Shown: positions 1 to 8,525 of the stretch, one piece after another
How positions within the stretch are numbered: position 1 is the first letter of the stretch
Layout of the letters: each line of letters starts with the position of its first letter
Assembly (NCBI RefSeq): GCF_900156315.1
Contig: NZ_FTNI01000002.1
Span: 248,001-312,000, forward strand
Source: Microbispora rosea
GTDB taxonomy: Bacteria > Actinomycetota > Actinomycetes > Streptosporangiales > Streptosporangiaceae
Direction: 5' to 3'
DNA: 64,000 bases
Notes under the pieces: model-generated
The model's input: the letters and a program-made list of their open reading frames with translations, nothing else
The model's database searches: none
Told to the model about the DNA's origin: nothing
Made by a program: the position numbers and the translations under genes

Positions 1-71
1 CCGCTCCTGGCGCGAGCCGGCCGGGCTCCTCCATCCGCCCTCACCCCCCGGGCGGGCTCGGCGCCCGCTGC

Positions 72-509
72 CTACTCCCTCTGTCGCGCCAGTACGTCCC
101 GCAGCACGTCGGCGATGGTGGTGCCCGCCAATTGCTTCCTCATGGCGTCCTCCAGGCCGTCGTACACCTGCCGCAACGTCGGCTGGATTCCGGAGCCGAC
201 CGGACACGACTGGTTCGGCTGCGCGTTGTGCATGCCGAAGAGGCCGCCCGCGTCCAGGGCCTCGTACACGTCCAGCAAGGTGATCGACTCGGGGTCGCGC
301 GTGACGACCCAGCCCGCTCCGGTGCCCCGTCTGGCCTCCACGAGGCCCGCCTTGCGCAGGTCGCCCAGGCATCGCCGGATCACGACAGGGTTCGTGTTGA
401 CGCTGCCCGCGATGCGTTCGGAGGTGGCCACCTCGTGCCCTTCCCGGCGGTCGAGCACCATCCACGTCAGGACGTGCACCGCGACCGTCAGCCTGCTGTT
501 CGCACTCAT
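72..509 (-). CDS. Rrf2-family transcriptional regulator
   Basis: 145-residue protein of the Rrf2 winged-helix family. The N-terminal wHTH covers about residues 5-75 and ends in the wing segment EARRGTGAGW. Members that bind an Fe-S cluster carry three conserved cysteines in the C-terminal half. Here only one is seen (NQSCPVG), which resembles the cluster-less YwnA-type branch, so a redox or other small signal rather than an Fe-S cluster is likely. The start is the ATG at 509, preceded by an AAGGAG ribosome site; a longer frame upstream has no coding character. It is divergent from the LysE-type exporter at 675, with a 165-bp shared promoter region, so control of that exporter and of itself is the natural inference. 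Confidence 0.85.
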   Translation of the reverse strand: MSANSRLTVAVHVLTWMVLDRREGHEVATSERIAGSVNTNPVVIRRCLGDLRKAGLVEARRGTGAGWVVTRDPESITLLDVYEALDAGGLFGMHNAQPNQSCPVGSGIQPTLRQVYDGLEDAMRKQLAGTTIADVLRDVLARQRE

Positions 510-527
510 CCGCCCGTCCCTCTCCTT

Positions 528-544
528 GTAACTCGTAAGGTTAC
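528..544. promoter_or_regulatory. candidate Rrf2 operator (inverted repeat)
   Basis: GTAAC, 7-nt spacer, GTTAC forms a perfect 5-bp inverted repeat immediately upstream of the ribosome site of the Rrf2 gene and within the region shared with the exporter gene. Its position fits autorepression; no experimental support is visible. Confidence 0.4.
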
Positions 545-674
545 GTCCCACGGAGATCGAAGCGCTTCTGGCAGCCGTGCAGCGATGGTTCGGTGGCGAC
601 GGCCCCGCCCACATAGCTTGCCGCCGATTATGGCGGATCCGGGGGCTCACGCAGCCGAGCACTATGGTGACGCC

Positions 675-1307
675 ATGATGGTTGATCCCCATATCGTCGT
701 CACGTTCTGCCTGGCAGCCCTCGTCGTCTCCCTCGTGCCCGGCCCCGACATGCTGTTCATCGCCGCCACCGGACTGGCATCGGGGCCCCGGGCGGGCGTG
801 CTCGCGGCGGTCGGCATGTCCACGGGATTGGCCGTGCACACGACGCTGGCGGCGCTGGGCCTGGGGGCGCTGCTGAACGCCTTTCCCACGGTCTTTGACG
901 TCATCCGCGTCGCTGGTGCCGCGTACCTGGTCTACCTGGCCGTCACGTCGTTCCTCGCCGCCCGCCGCGACCAGGACGTCCCAGGGCAGGAGCCCCGGGC
1001 GCCGCTGGGACGCGTGTACGGCAAGGCCGTGCTGACGAACCTCGCCAACCCCAAGGTGATCGCCTTCTACCTGGCGTTCTTCCCGCAGTTCGTCGACCCG
1101 GCCCGGGGCAGCGTGACCGCGCAGTTCTTCTTCCTCGGCGCGCTGTTCATCGTCGTGGGCCTGTCGGTCGACGCCTCCGCCGGGTTGCTGGCCGGCCGCC
1201 TGGGCGACCTCGTCCGCGGGCGCCCTGCCGTCCAGAGGTGGCTTCATCGAATCTCCGGCACCGTCTTCGCCGCGCTCGCGGTGCGCCTGGCCACGGACGG
1301 CCGCTAG
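675..1307 (+). CDS. LysE/RhtB-family exporter
   Basis: 210-residue integral membrane protein of the LysE family, which exports amino acids and related small metabolites. The family motif SLVPGPDMLF lies at about residues 18-27, and the conserved segment LTNLANPKVIAFYLAFFPQF lies in the middle, followed by further hydrophobic segments; total length is usual for the family. The start is the ATG at 675. An overlapping frame that begins at 132 runs through the Rrf2 gene on the other strand and is not real upstream of here. The substrate cannot be read from sequence. Divergence from an Rrf2 regulator suggests inducible export of a stress metabolite or toxic compound. Confidence 0.9.
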   Translation: MMVDPHIVVTFCLAALVVSLVPGPDMLFIAATGLASGPRAGVLAAVGMSTGLAVHTTLAALGLGALLNAFPTVFDVIRVAGAAYLVYLAVTSFLAARRDQDVPGQEPRAPLGRVYGKAVLTNLANPKVIAFYLAFFPQFVDPARGSVTAQFFFLGALFIVVGLSVDASAGLLAGRLGDLVRGRPAVQRWLHRISGTVFAALAVRLATDGR

Positions 1308-1561
1308 CCCGCGTGCACAACCAAGTCCTCCGGGGGATCAGACCGGTGTGAAGGGCCACGATCAACGGCGCCGCGGCATCGGCCGAGGCTCTCGCCGTCC
1401 CCCTCCGCTCGGCTTTCCGGGCGCTAGGAAAAAGGGGAATGGAGTGGCGGAAAAGCCAGATTCTCCCTGCTCTCGATATAGCCGCTCGGCATAAGGGGTT
1501 CACAAGATTGACAAAGGATTTACGGTGAGGGCGGCCCCTTTGTCGATGAAGGAGTGACTGG

Positions 1562-1834
1562 ATGAGTAACAGCTTGCTCGGCGGCGACCCCGCGGAGATG
1601 CAGAGCATGGCCGCGCAGTTCAGCCAGCAGGCGGACCAGGTTCGCACCACGATGGCCAACCTCGACCGCGAGGCGGCCAAGGTCGGCACCGCCTGGACCG
1701 GCCCCGGCGCGCAGCGCTTCCACGACGCCTGGCAGAGCTACCGGGCGGCCTTCCAGCGCATGGCGGAAGAACTCAACGAGGCCTCTCGCGTCATCACGAC
1801 CTACCGCGGCAACATCGAGTCCGCCACCCGCTGA
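1562..1834 (+). CDS. WXG100-family secreted protein (ESAT-6-like)
   Basis: 90-residue helical-hairpin protein with the family's central W-x-G (AWTGPG, near residue 42) between two predicted helices, and no signal peptide. These proteins are type VII secretion substrates or structural partners and leave the cell as dimers. A GAAGGAGTG ribosome site precedes the ATG. The only type VII component nearby is the EssC/EccC-like ATPase at 2574-7334 on the opposite strand, its probable export motor. There is no adjacent second WXG100 gene, so a homodimer is likely. A strong hairpin follows the stop. Confidence 0.93.
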   Translation: MSNSLLGGDPAEMQSMAAQFSQQADQVRTTMANLDREAAKVGTAWTGPGAQRFHDAWQSYRAAFQRMAEELNEASRVITTYRGNIESATR

Positions 1835-1850
1835 CCGCCCGCAGACCGCC

Positions 1851-1894
1851 GGCCGCCGGACCGCCATGAGTGCCATGGCGTCCGGCGGCCTTCT
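1851..1894. terminator. bidirectional hairpin terminator
   Basis: A 17-bp stem with one bulged C pairs 1851-1868 with 1874-1890 around a 5-nt loop (AGTGC), followed by TTCT. It lies between the WXG100 stop and the convergent acetyltransferase stop and probably serves both. Confidence 0.75.
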
Positions 1895-2526
1895 CATGCG
1901 ACCGGCGGCTCCACCGGCGGCTCGGTCGAGCGGCCGAGATAGGTGACGGGGCCGGGGTCGGGCACCGGGATCTCGTGGAAGCCCAGCCGGTCGTAGAAGG
2001 CGCGGGCGCGGGTGTTGACGGTGAGCATGCTCAGGTGCACGGCGGGCACGCCCTTCGCCGCGAGGGCGTGCAGGAAGGCCGTCATCAGGGCGCGGCCGTG
2101 CCCGGCGCGCTGGTGGCCGGGGAGCAGGTCGATGTGCAGGTGGGCGGGGTAGGCGGCCAGCTCGGGGAGCACCATCCGCTCGGGGTTGTGCATCAGGGCG
2201 ATCATCTCCTCCGTGGGTGAGGCCGGAGGGCGCCGTGGCGCGGGATAGCGGCCGGCCAGCGCCGGCAGCCACTCGTCGCGGTACGCCGTGACGAAGGCCG
2301 GGGTGTCGGCGGTGCCGACGATGTAGCCGACCGCCCGTTCGCCGTCGTCGGCGACGAAGGCCAGGTCCGGCTCCAGCCGGACGTACGGCGCGGCGAAGAT
2401 GCTGGGCATCAGGTCGAGGTCGGGGTAGAGGTGGCGGGAGTCCTCGCCCGCGTCGGCGGTGCGGACGCAGATGTCGTAGAGGGCGTCCCTGTCGGCGTCC
2501 CGGTAGGGCCTGATGCGCACGGTCAT
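1894..2526 (-). CDS. GNAT-family N-acetyltransferase
   Basis: 210-residue acetyltransferase of the GNAT fold. The start MTVRIRPYRDADRDALYDIC and the RTADAGEDSRHLYPD region resemble the acetyltransferase-like domain found beside bacterial and eukaryotic O-GlcNAcase domains. The acetyl-CoA-binding loop is HQRAGHGRALM, and LTVNTRARAFYDRLGF gives the usual last strand-helix. The acceptor substrate is unknown. The start ATG at 2526 lies 20 nt downstream of a 14-bp palindrome identical to the CebR operator, so control by a LacI-family sugar repressor is possible. It lies 47 bp downstream of the big ATPase gene on the same strand and could also be co-transcribed. Confidence 0.88.
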   Translation of the reverse strand: MTVRIRPYRDADRDALYDICVRTADAGEDSRHLYPDLDLMPSIFAAPYVRLEPDLAFVADDGERAVGYIVGTADTPAFVTAYRDEWLPALAGRYPAPRRPPASPTEEMIALMHNPERMVLPELAAYPAHLHIDLLPGHQRAGHGRALMTAFLHALAAKGVPAVHLSMLTVNTRARAFYDRLGFHEIPVPDPGPVTYLGRSTEPPVEPPVA

Positions 2527-2545
2527 GCGGAGCAGGCTGACAGGG

Positions 2546-2559
2546 TGGGAGCGCTCCCA
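2546..2559. promoter_or_regulatory. CebR-type LacI-family operator
   Basis: TGGGAGCGCTCCCA is a perfect 14-bp palindrome and matches the CebR binding site described for cello-oligosaccharide genes of Streptomyces. It lies between the ATPase stop (2574) and the acetyltransferase start (2526). The match is seen in sequence; binding here is inferred. The palindrome could also act as a short hairpin. Confidence 0.6.
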
Positions 2560-2573
2560 ACAAGCCCCTCGGC

Positions 2574-5500
2574 TCAATCCGGCACCGCGGCCTGAATCGG
2601 CGTCACCGCGCCCGAGACGACCAGCAGGCCCCGCCCGGGAGGCCCGCCGACCGCGCCACGCGGCAGCCGTACGGCGAACAGGTCCCCGTCGGCGGGGCTC
2701 TGCACGTTGAGCAGCAGGCCGGTCCTGCCTTTGCGGGCCTCGGCCGCGAATCCCCGGTAGGCGGTCGCCAGGTCGCCGGTGGCCCCCGCGACGAGCAGGC
2801 CGTGCTCGCCGTCCCGCCCGGTGCGCAGGATCTCGTCCAGGGCCAGGCCGAGCGCGGAGTCGGGGGAGATGAGCTCCGCGTCGTCCACGGCCACCACGTA
2901 GCGCTCGTGCCCGGCGACCAGAGCGAGCGGGTCGAGCGCGCCCGGCAGGCCGCCGAAGGCGTCCGCGCCGCCTCCGGTCACGCTTCTGGCGTTGCCGTCG
3001 AGCACGGCCAGCACCCCCGGCGCCCCGGCGAGGTCGCGCAGCGGGCTGCGGCGCGGGGTCACGACGAGCACGGGCGTTCCCCGGTCGAGCAGCGAGCGCG
3101 CCGCCGTGACCAGCGCGGACGACCGTCCCGAGCGCGGCGGCCCGGCGATGACGGCGGCCGGCCCCTGGCCCTGCAGGTCCACGCCCATCGGGACGAGGGC
3201 GTCGCCGCCCGCGCCGAGCAGCGCCCACAGGGCCGACGGCGGCTCGTGCGACGGCGCCAGGCCGAGCGCCTGGCTCGCCGTGATCCGCATCGGCAGCGCG
3301 TCCACCCGCAGCGGCGGCTCCGACGGCCAGGCCCACGTCCCGGGAGTGTCCGTGCCGCCGAACCGCGCCGCCGCCGTACGGGCGAGCTCCTGCAGGACGG
3401 CCACCTGCGCGGGGCCGGAGGGGTCGTCGCACAGCAGCGCGATCTGGCTCTCCGCCAGGCCGTGCTCGCCGACGGCCAGGGCCCGGCCCGGGGGCATGAC
3501 GCTCGGCAGGTCGCGCATCGGCAGCCCGGCGAGCCCGTAGTCGGCGGGATCGGCGAGCCGCAGCACGAGCCGGTCCTCGAAGACGGTGGAGATCTGCCCG
3601 AGCAGGCCCGACCGGTCGGAGGTGACGACGGCCCGCAGCCCCACGGCCGGACCCTCCCGCAGCAGTTGCAGCAGGGCGTCGACCAGCCGTCCGTAGTCGT
3701 AGTTCTCGAACGCGGCGACGTACCCCTCCCAGCGGTCCACGAGCAGCACCAGCCAGGGCAGCGCGCCCACGCCCGCCCGGTCGCGGGCGGCCCGGGACCT
3801 GGCGGCGGTGCGGGCCTCGGCCAGCGAGGCGTACCCGGCCTCGGCCAGCAGGTGCTGGCGGCGCCCGACCTCCGCGCGCAGGCGGGTCAGCAGACGCTCC
3901 ACCCGGTCGAGCTGGTCGCGGGTGACGACCGCCCCGCAGTGCGGCAGCGCGACCAGCGGCAGCAGCGCGCCCGACCCGCAGTCGACGGCGTGGACGTGCA
4001 CGTCCTCGGGGGAGGCGCCGGCCGCGATCGAGCCCGCGATCGTCCGCAGCGCGCTGGACCGTCCGCTGCGCGCGCCGCCCGCGATCAGCAGATGGCCGCC
4101 GTGCCGCATGTCCAGCGCGAGCGGACGCCGGCCCTGCTCCCACGGCAGGTCCGTCACGCCGAACGGCAGCGGCGGCACCTCCTCGGCCCCCGGCCGGTAC
4201 GGCGCGGGGCCCGCGAGCAGGCCGCCGGAGGTGCCCGCGGCCCCGGCGTCGAGGACGACCTGGTCGGGCAGCGGAGGCAGCCACGGGCTCGGCTGCCGGG
4301 GCATCTCGCTCCCGGCCTCGCGCAGCGCGTCCACGAGCAGGGCCAGGTCGGTGCCGCTCGCCGCCTGCGCGGGCAGGGCGGGCAGCGGGTGGCCGAGCGC
4401 CTGCCAGGGCAGGTCGAGCACCCGGAGATCGTCCCCCGCGTCGGCCGCTACCGCGGACCGCGGATGAGGGGTGCGGCCGCCGATCCTGGCCGTCTGCACG
4501 GCCACGGGCGCCCCGGAGCCGGCCCGCACATAGCAGCGTCCGGGCGTCGTCCGCGAGATGTGGGCGGCGTCCGGCACGTCGATGACGTCGGTGGACTCGC
4601 CGGCGTCGGTGACCCGCAGCGCGATCCTGAGCGACGTGTTGGCCTGGATGTCGGCGGTCACCACGCCGCCGGGCCGCTGGGTGGCGAGGATCAGGTGGAT
4701 GCCGAGCGAGCGGCCCCTGCGCGCGATGTCGACCAGTCCCTCGACGAAGTCGGGCAGCTCCGCGACCAGGGCGGCGAACTCGTCGATGATCAGCACGAGC
4801 CGGGGCAGCGGCAGCAGGTCCCTCTTGCTTCCGGCGGTCTCCGGCACCGGGGCGGCGAAGATGCCGCCGCCGCGCGCCCGCCGGACTCCCCCCGCGCCGA
4901 GCACCCAGGTGGCGCCCCGCGCCCGCTGGTAGTCCTCGATGTCCTTGGCCCCCGCGTCCAGCAGCAGGCGTTCCCTGCGCCGGATCTCGGCGGCCAGCGA
5001 CGACAGGGCCCGCTGGGTCAGATGGCCGTCGAGGTCGCTCACCATGCCGACCGTGTGCGGGAGCCGTACGCACTCCTTGAAGGCCGCGCCGCCCTTGTAG
5101 TCGATGAGCACGAACGTCATCTCGTCGGGCCGGTTGGCCACCGCCAGCGAGCAGATCAGCGTCTGGAGCAGCTCCGACTTGCCCGCGCCGGTCGTGCCCG
5201 CGACCAGGGCGTGCGGCCCGTCCCTGCTCAGGTCGACCTCGAACGGGCCCTCGGGCCCGACGCCGATCAGGGCCCGGGTCGTACGGCCCTGCCGCTCGGC
5301 GAGCGCGGCGGGGTCGAGGGACACCTCCAGCAGGTCGAGCAGGCGGACGGCGTCGGGCAGGGCGGCCGAGGGGTCGTCGCGGCTCACGTCGCGCAGCGGG
5401 GCCAGCGCGCGGGCCAGGCGTTCGGCCCATAACGGCGAGACCCGGTCGGCGCGGATGCCGGTGATCGGGTCGAGCCCGCCGCCGTGGAGGCGCACCCCGC

Positions 5501-7334
5501 CCTCGCGGTCGCAGGACACGACGGTGGCGCACTCCTCGGGCAGCAGCCGCTCGTCGTCGTCGATGGCGATCGTGTAGACCCCGGCACGCGGGCCCTGCCG
5601 CAGCACCTGCGGCATGCCGGGCAGGCCGCGCAGCACCTGCGCGCCGTCGAGCACGACGAGCACGTCGAACGGCCGCTCGTCGTAGGTCGCGAAGGCCGGC
5701 TCGGGGGGCCTTTTGCCGCTCGCGCCCCCCAGGTCCTCCCAGCCGGCCGGGCCGCCGGACAGGCGGGCGCCACGCGGCACCCCCGGGTAGGGCCCGGAGC
5801 CGTTCTCGGCGTCGAGCCGTTCGGTCACCAGGGCGGCGAGTTCGGCGACCCGGCGGGCGGCGGCCTCGGGGTCCGCCCCGACGAGCGCGGCGCAGTCGGA
5901 CGACAGGGCGCCGCCGCGGGCGGCGGCGTCGGGTGCGCAGTGCGGCAGCCAGCGCACCCACCCCCACTGCCCGGCGCCGTCGGCGTTGGCTGACAGCACC
6001 ACGACGGCCAGGTCACGCGGGCTGTGCAGGGCGGCGGCCTGGCCGACGAGCCAGCGCGCGCAGCCGAGCGCCACGTCTCTGGGACCGGTGAGCCCGGCCA
6101 CGCCGAGACGCCGCATGACCAGCGCGACGGGGACGTCGTGACAGGTGGGCGGCTCACGGCGGGGCCCGTCCTGGGGCGTGCCGCTCTCGGGCTCGAACTC
6201 CAGGTCGGCGGGCAGGTCGGCCAGCCCCACGCGCAGCCGCAGCGCGTCGCGGTCGTGCACGCGGCGCTCCCAGAGGCGGCGGCGCGGCCCGGTCGCGGTG
6301 AGCAGCACCTCGGCCGGGTCGGGCGCGCCGCCGCGCCTGGCCTCCTCGTCCTGCCGCACCGCGCGGGCCACCTCCTCCTCGAAGGCGGCCATCCGCTCGC
6401 GGTAGGCCTTCACCGCCCGGCGGTGCTTCTTCCTGCCGTGCCTGCGGTCGCTCACCCACTGGCCGATCATGATCAGCGGCGTCATGAACGCGATCAGCAG
6501 GTAGTACCACGTGTGGGTGACGGCGGCCATGACCACGCCGAGCACGGCGGGCAGCAGCGCGGCCAGCAACTGCAGCCGCATCCCCTCGCCCCGTTTCGGC
6601 TCGGCGGGCACCGTGAAGCGCCGCTGCCGCTCGGGCCGCTGGAGGCGGGGCGGCCGGTTGTAGGCGAGCCCGCCGTCCGGCAGCGCGTCGAGGTGGGCGT
6701 CCGGCGGCAGGACCGGCCCCAGGGCGAACACCGAGCCGCCGCAGGCGAGCATGCCCCCGGGAGGCCACGCCACCGCCTCCGTGAGCGGCTCGCCCTCAAG
6801 CCGGGCCATCGGGTCGCCCCCGGAGACGGCGGGCTCCACGGTGGCCGTTCCCGGGGCCAGCCGCACCACCAGGGCGACCGGCGGCATCCCCGGGTCGGGT
6901 ACGGAGATCGCGCACGCGGGGTCGGCGCCGATCGTGTGGGCGCCGAGCCCGATCCGGTGGACGGTCCCCGCTCCCGGACCGCCCACGACCCGCAGCTCCG
7001 CCGGCCCGCCGGGCTCCTCGGTCACCGTCGCCGCGGCGGCGTGGCCGTCCACGGCCACCAGGTCGCCATCCCTGAGCAGGCCGAACACGGGCGCGTCCGG
7101 GTCGACGGGCCGGCCGTCGACCCACAGCTTCACCTCGCCGGACGGCCGGGCCTGCCGGTCACCCCGGTCCAGGTCGTACGGCGCGCGGGCGTGCGGAAGC
7201 CGTACGACGTTGGCCGGTCGGGCGGCGGCGCCGCCGAGCGCTGTCGCGAGGCCGGCGACCGTCGTGCTCTCGTCGCCCTCGACCAGCACGTCGCGGCGAC
7301 CGTCCTCGCTGACCACGGTGAGCGTTATCCGCAT
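2574..7334 (-). CDS. type VII secretion FtsK/SpoIIIE ATPase (EssC/EccC-like) with FHA-like domain
   Basis: 1586-residue membrane ATPase. In order: a ubiquitin-like/FHA-like N-terminal region (residues 1-230, including RIGLGAHTIGADPACAISV), two adjacent membrane helices (about 253-292), a charged stalk, then three FtsK/SpoIIIE ATPase modules. Module 1 has a canonical Walker A (GTTGAGKS, Lys at about 719) and Walker B LVLIIDEF. Modules 2 (GGARSGRSS, about 1090) and 3 (GPPRSGRSS, about 1400) have Arg in place of the Walker Lys, so only module 1 looks fully active. Such proteins pump WXG100 proteins across the membrane; the WXG100 gene is at 1562. No EccB, EccD, EccE or mycosin gene is in the window, so the layout is closer to the compact EssC type. 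ATG start at 7334. Confidence 0.92.
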   Translation of the reverse strand: MRITLTVVSEDGRRDVLVEGDESTTVAGLATALGGAAARPANVVRLPHARAPYDLDRGDRQARPSGEVKLWVDGRPVDPDAPVFGLLRDGDLVAVDGHAAAATVTEEPGGPAELRVVGGPGAGTVHRIGLGAHTIGADPACAISVPDPGMPPVALVVRLAPGTATVEPAVSGGDPMARLEGEPLTEAVAWPPGGMLACGGSVFALGPVLPPDAHLDALPDGGLAYNRPPRLQRPERQRRFTVPAEPKRGEGMRLQLLAALLPAVLGVVMAAVTHTWYYLLIAFMTPLIMIGQWVSDRRHGRKKHRRAVKAYRERMAAFEEEVARAVRQDEEARRGGAPDPAEVLLTATGPRRRLWERRVHDRDALRLRVGLADLPADLEFEPESGTPQDGPRREPPTCHDVPVALVMRRLGVAGLTGPRDVALGCARWLVGQAAALHSPRDLAVVVLSANADGAGQWGWVRWLPHCAPDAAARGGALSSDCAALVGADPEAAARRVAELAALVTERLDAENGSGPYPGVPRGARLSGGPAGWEDLGGASGKRPPEPAFATYDERPFDVLVVLDGAQVLRGLPGMPQVLRQGPRAGVYTIAIDDDERLLPEECATVVSCDREGGVRLHGGGLDPITGIRADRVSPLWAERLARALAPLRDVSRDDPSAALPDAVRLLDLLEVSLDPAALAERQGRTTRALIGVGPEGPFEVDLSRDGPHALVAGTTGAGKSELLQTLICSLAVANRPDEMTFVLIDYKGGAAFKECVRLPHTVGMVSDLDGHLTQRALSSLAAEIRRRERLLLDAGAKDIEDYQRARGATWVLGAGGVRRARGGGIFAAPVPETAGSKRDLLPLPRLVLIIDEFAALVAELPDFVEGLVDIARRGRSLGIHLILATQRPGGVVTADIQANTSLRIALRVTDAGESTDVIDVPDAAHISRTTPGRCYVRAGSGAPVAVQTARIGGRTPHPRSAVAADAGDDLRVLDLPWQALGHPLPALPAQAASGTDLALLVDALREAGSEMPRQPSPWLPPLPDQVVLDAGAAGTSGGLLAGPAPYRPGAEEVPPLPFGVTDLPWEQGRRPLALDMRHGGHLLIAGGARSGRSSALRTIAGSIAAGASPEDVHVHAVDCGSGALLPLVALPHCGAVVTRDQLDRVERLLTRLRAEVGRRQHLLAEAGYASLAEARTAARSRAARDRAGVGALPWLVLLVDRWEGYVAAFENYDYGRLVDALLQLLREGPAVGLRAVVTSDRSGLLGQISTVFEDRLVLRLADPADYGLAGLPMRDLPSVMPPGRALAVGEHGLAESQIALLCDDPSGPAQVAVLQELARTAAARFGGTDTPGTWAWPSEPPLRVDALPMRITASQALGLAPSHEPPSALWALLGAGGDALVPMGVDLQGQGPAAVIAGPPRSGRSSALVTAARSLLDRGTPVLVVTPRRSPLRDLAGAPGVLAVLDGNARSVTGGGADAFGGLPGALDPLALVAGHERYVVAVDDAELISPDSALGLALDEILRTGRDGEHGLLVAGATGDLATAYRGFAAEARKGRTGLLLNVQSPADGDLFAVRLPRGAVGGPPGRGLLVVSGAVTPIQAAVPD

Positions 7335-7840
7335 GCGCGAACTCCCAGAAGGCGGTTGTGCGGCGGCCTCGCGGAAAGCGTTTCATCCCGGGGCGTCCCC
7401 GTGAAGATCTCCGGGTGCGCGGGCCCGGCGGCCTGCGGGAACACGGTAGCCGTGCCGTCCGCGCGCATCCGGGCGTTTCCCCGAATAGGTAAAGGTGCCT
7501 GTCATCGCGCCCTTCGTACGACGCCGTCGTGACATGCCTCCCGCATATGCCTGCCGCCCGTGGAGTGCGAACAGTGTGAATGGTGTGACAACCGGTAAAG
7601 AAGTGCAAATGTACTATCACGAAATATCACGCCAGTAAAGCCTTGTGTCGATATGACGATAGATCCACTCCCGTTGACAGGCGTATTCCTAACGGATAAG
7701 CATGGGTCGCCGCATCAGGCCACTTATGGCGGCGCAAGCTGGCCATAATGGAGTGAATTCGCAACAAACGGCAAGACCATAAACACATTCGAGCGGCCCG
7801 AAAACAGAAGGGCGCTCTCATCCCTGGGAGTCCCCCACCC
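7335..7840. other. divergent intergenic region between ATPase and Tad operon
   Basis: 506 bp without a gene, lower in GC than its flanks. It must hold the promoter of the ATPase gene (leftward) and of the Tad operon (rightward). Visible elements are a direct repeat TATCACG-AAA-TATCACG at 7615-7631 (10-bp period) and a TTGACA at 7674. No small ORF with a ribosome site was found. Confidence 0.6.
7674..7700 (+). promoter_or_regulatory. candidate promoter of Tad operon
   Basis: A perfect TTGACA (7674-7679) is followed after 15 nt by GATAAG (7695-7700), a modest match to a -10 box. The spacer is short, so the -10 assignment is uncertain. The first gene starts 140 nt downstream. Confidence 0.35.
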
Positions 7841-8524
7841 ATGAGGATCAGCGAGAAGACGTCGCAGGACGGCCGGGCGCCCGCGCGGCCGGGCCTGTCC
7901 GGGCCGGCGGCACGCAAGCTGCCCGTTCCGCCGAGGGAGCGCAAGCCCGCGCTCGCCGCGCTCGCCGTCCTCCTCATCCTGGGCGGCGCGCTGGCCACCA
8001 CGCTGCTGGTCATGCGCAGCGGCGACCGCGTCTCGGCCGTGCAGATCACCCAGCAGGTGGGGGCCGGGCAGCTCATCCCGCTGTCCGCGATGCGGGAGGT
8101 GCAGATCGCCGACACCGGCGTCGACTACGTCCCCTGGCGGTTCAGGGAGCAGGTGGCGACGACGTACGCCCGGGTGACGCTGCTGCCGGGCACGCTGCTC
8201 ACCGAGCCGATGACCGCCAAGACGACCGACCAGGTCGGGCCGGGCAAGGCCAAGGTGGGCCTGTCGCTCAAGGCCGGCCAGATGCCTGCCGACCTCAAAT
8301 GGAGCGACATCGTCCAGGTGATCTACGTGCCGGCGGCCGGCCGGGGGTCGGGCACCGCCCAGCAGAAGGTGCTGGCGACCGCCGCCCGCGTCGAGAGCGC
8401 GTCCTCGGGACGGTCCGGGGGCGGGCTGGTCACGGTCGTCGTCGACACGTCGATCGCGCCTGCCATCGCCCAGTACGCCTCCAGCGGGGAGATCGCCCTC
8501 GTCACGCTCCCGGGGGTCAAGTGA
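7841..8524 (+). CDS. SAF-domain, CpaB-like pilus assembly protein
   Basis: 227 residues: a basic proline-rich cytoplasmic N-terminus, one membrane helix (about residues 42-65, ALAALAVLLILGGALATTLL) and an SAF domain (about 68-130) like that of CpaB/RcpC and flagellar FlgA, where it binds glycans or organises the secretion channel. It opens an operon of Tad-pilus genes joined by 4-bp overlaps or near-contact. Gram-positive Tad loci have no secretin, so the protein probably acts outside the membrane rather than with an outer ring. Confidence 0.8.
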   Translation: MRISEKTSQDGRAPARPGLSGPAARKLPVPPRERKPALAALAVLLILGGALATTLLVMRSGDRVSAVQITQQVGAGQLIPLSAMREVQIADTGVDYVPWRFREQVATTYARVTLLPGTLLTEPMTAKTTDQVGPGKAKVGLSLKAGQMPADLKWSDIVQVIYVPAAGRGSGTAQQKVLATAARVESASSGRSGGGLVTVVVDTSIAPAIAQYASSGEIALVTLPGVK

Positions 8525-8525
8525 C

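Noticed and set aside
1-71. Left edge of the window
   Set aside because: GC-rich, no coding frame with support and no clear hairpin; nothing can be called.
1508-1513. TTGACA upstream of the WXG100 gene as a -35 box
   Set aside because: No acceptable -10 at 16-19 nt; the sequence there is GC-rich (GCGGCC).
2802-5432. Very long open frame antisense to the type VII ATPase
   Set aside because: Arg/Gln/Gly-rich translation with no domain; typical open-frame shadow of a high-GC coding gene on the other strand.
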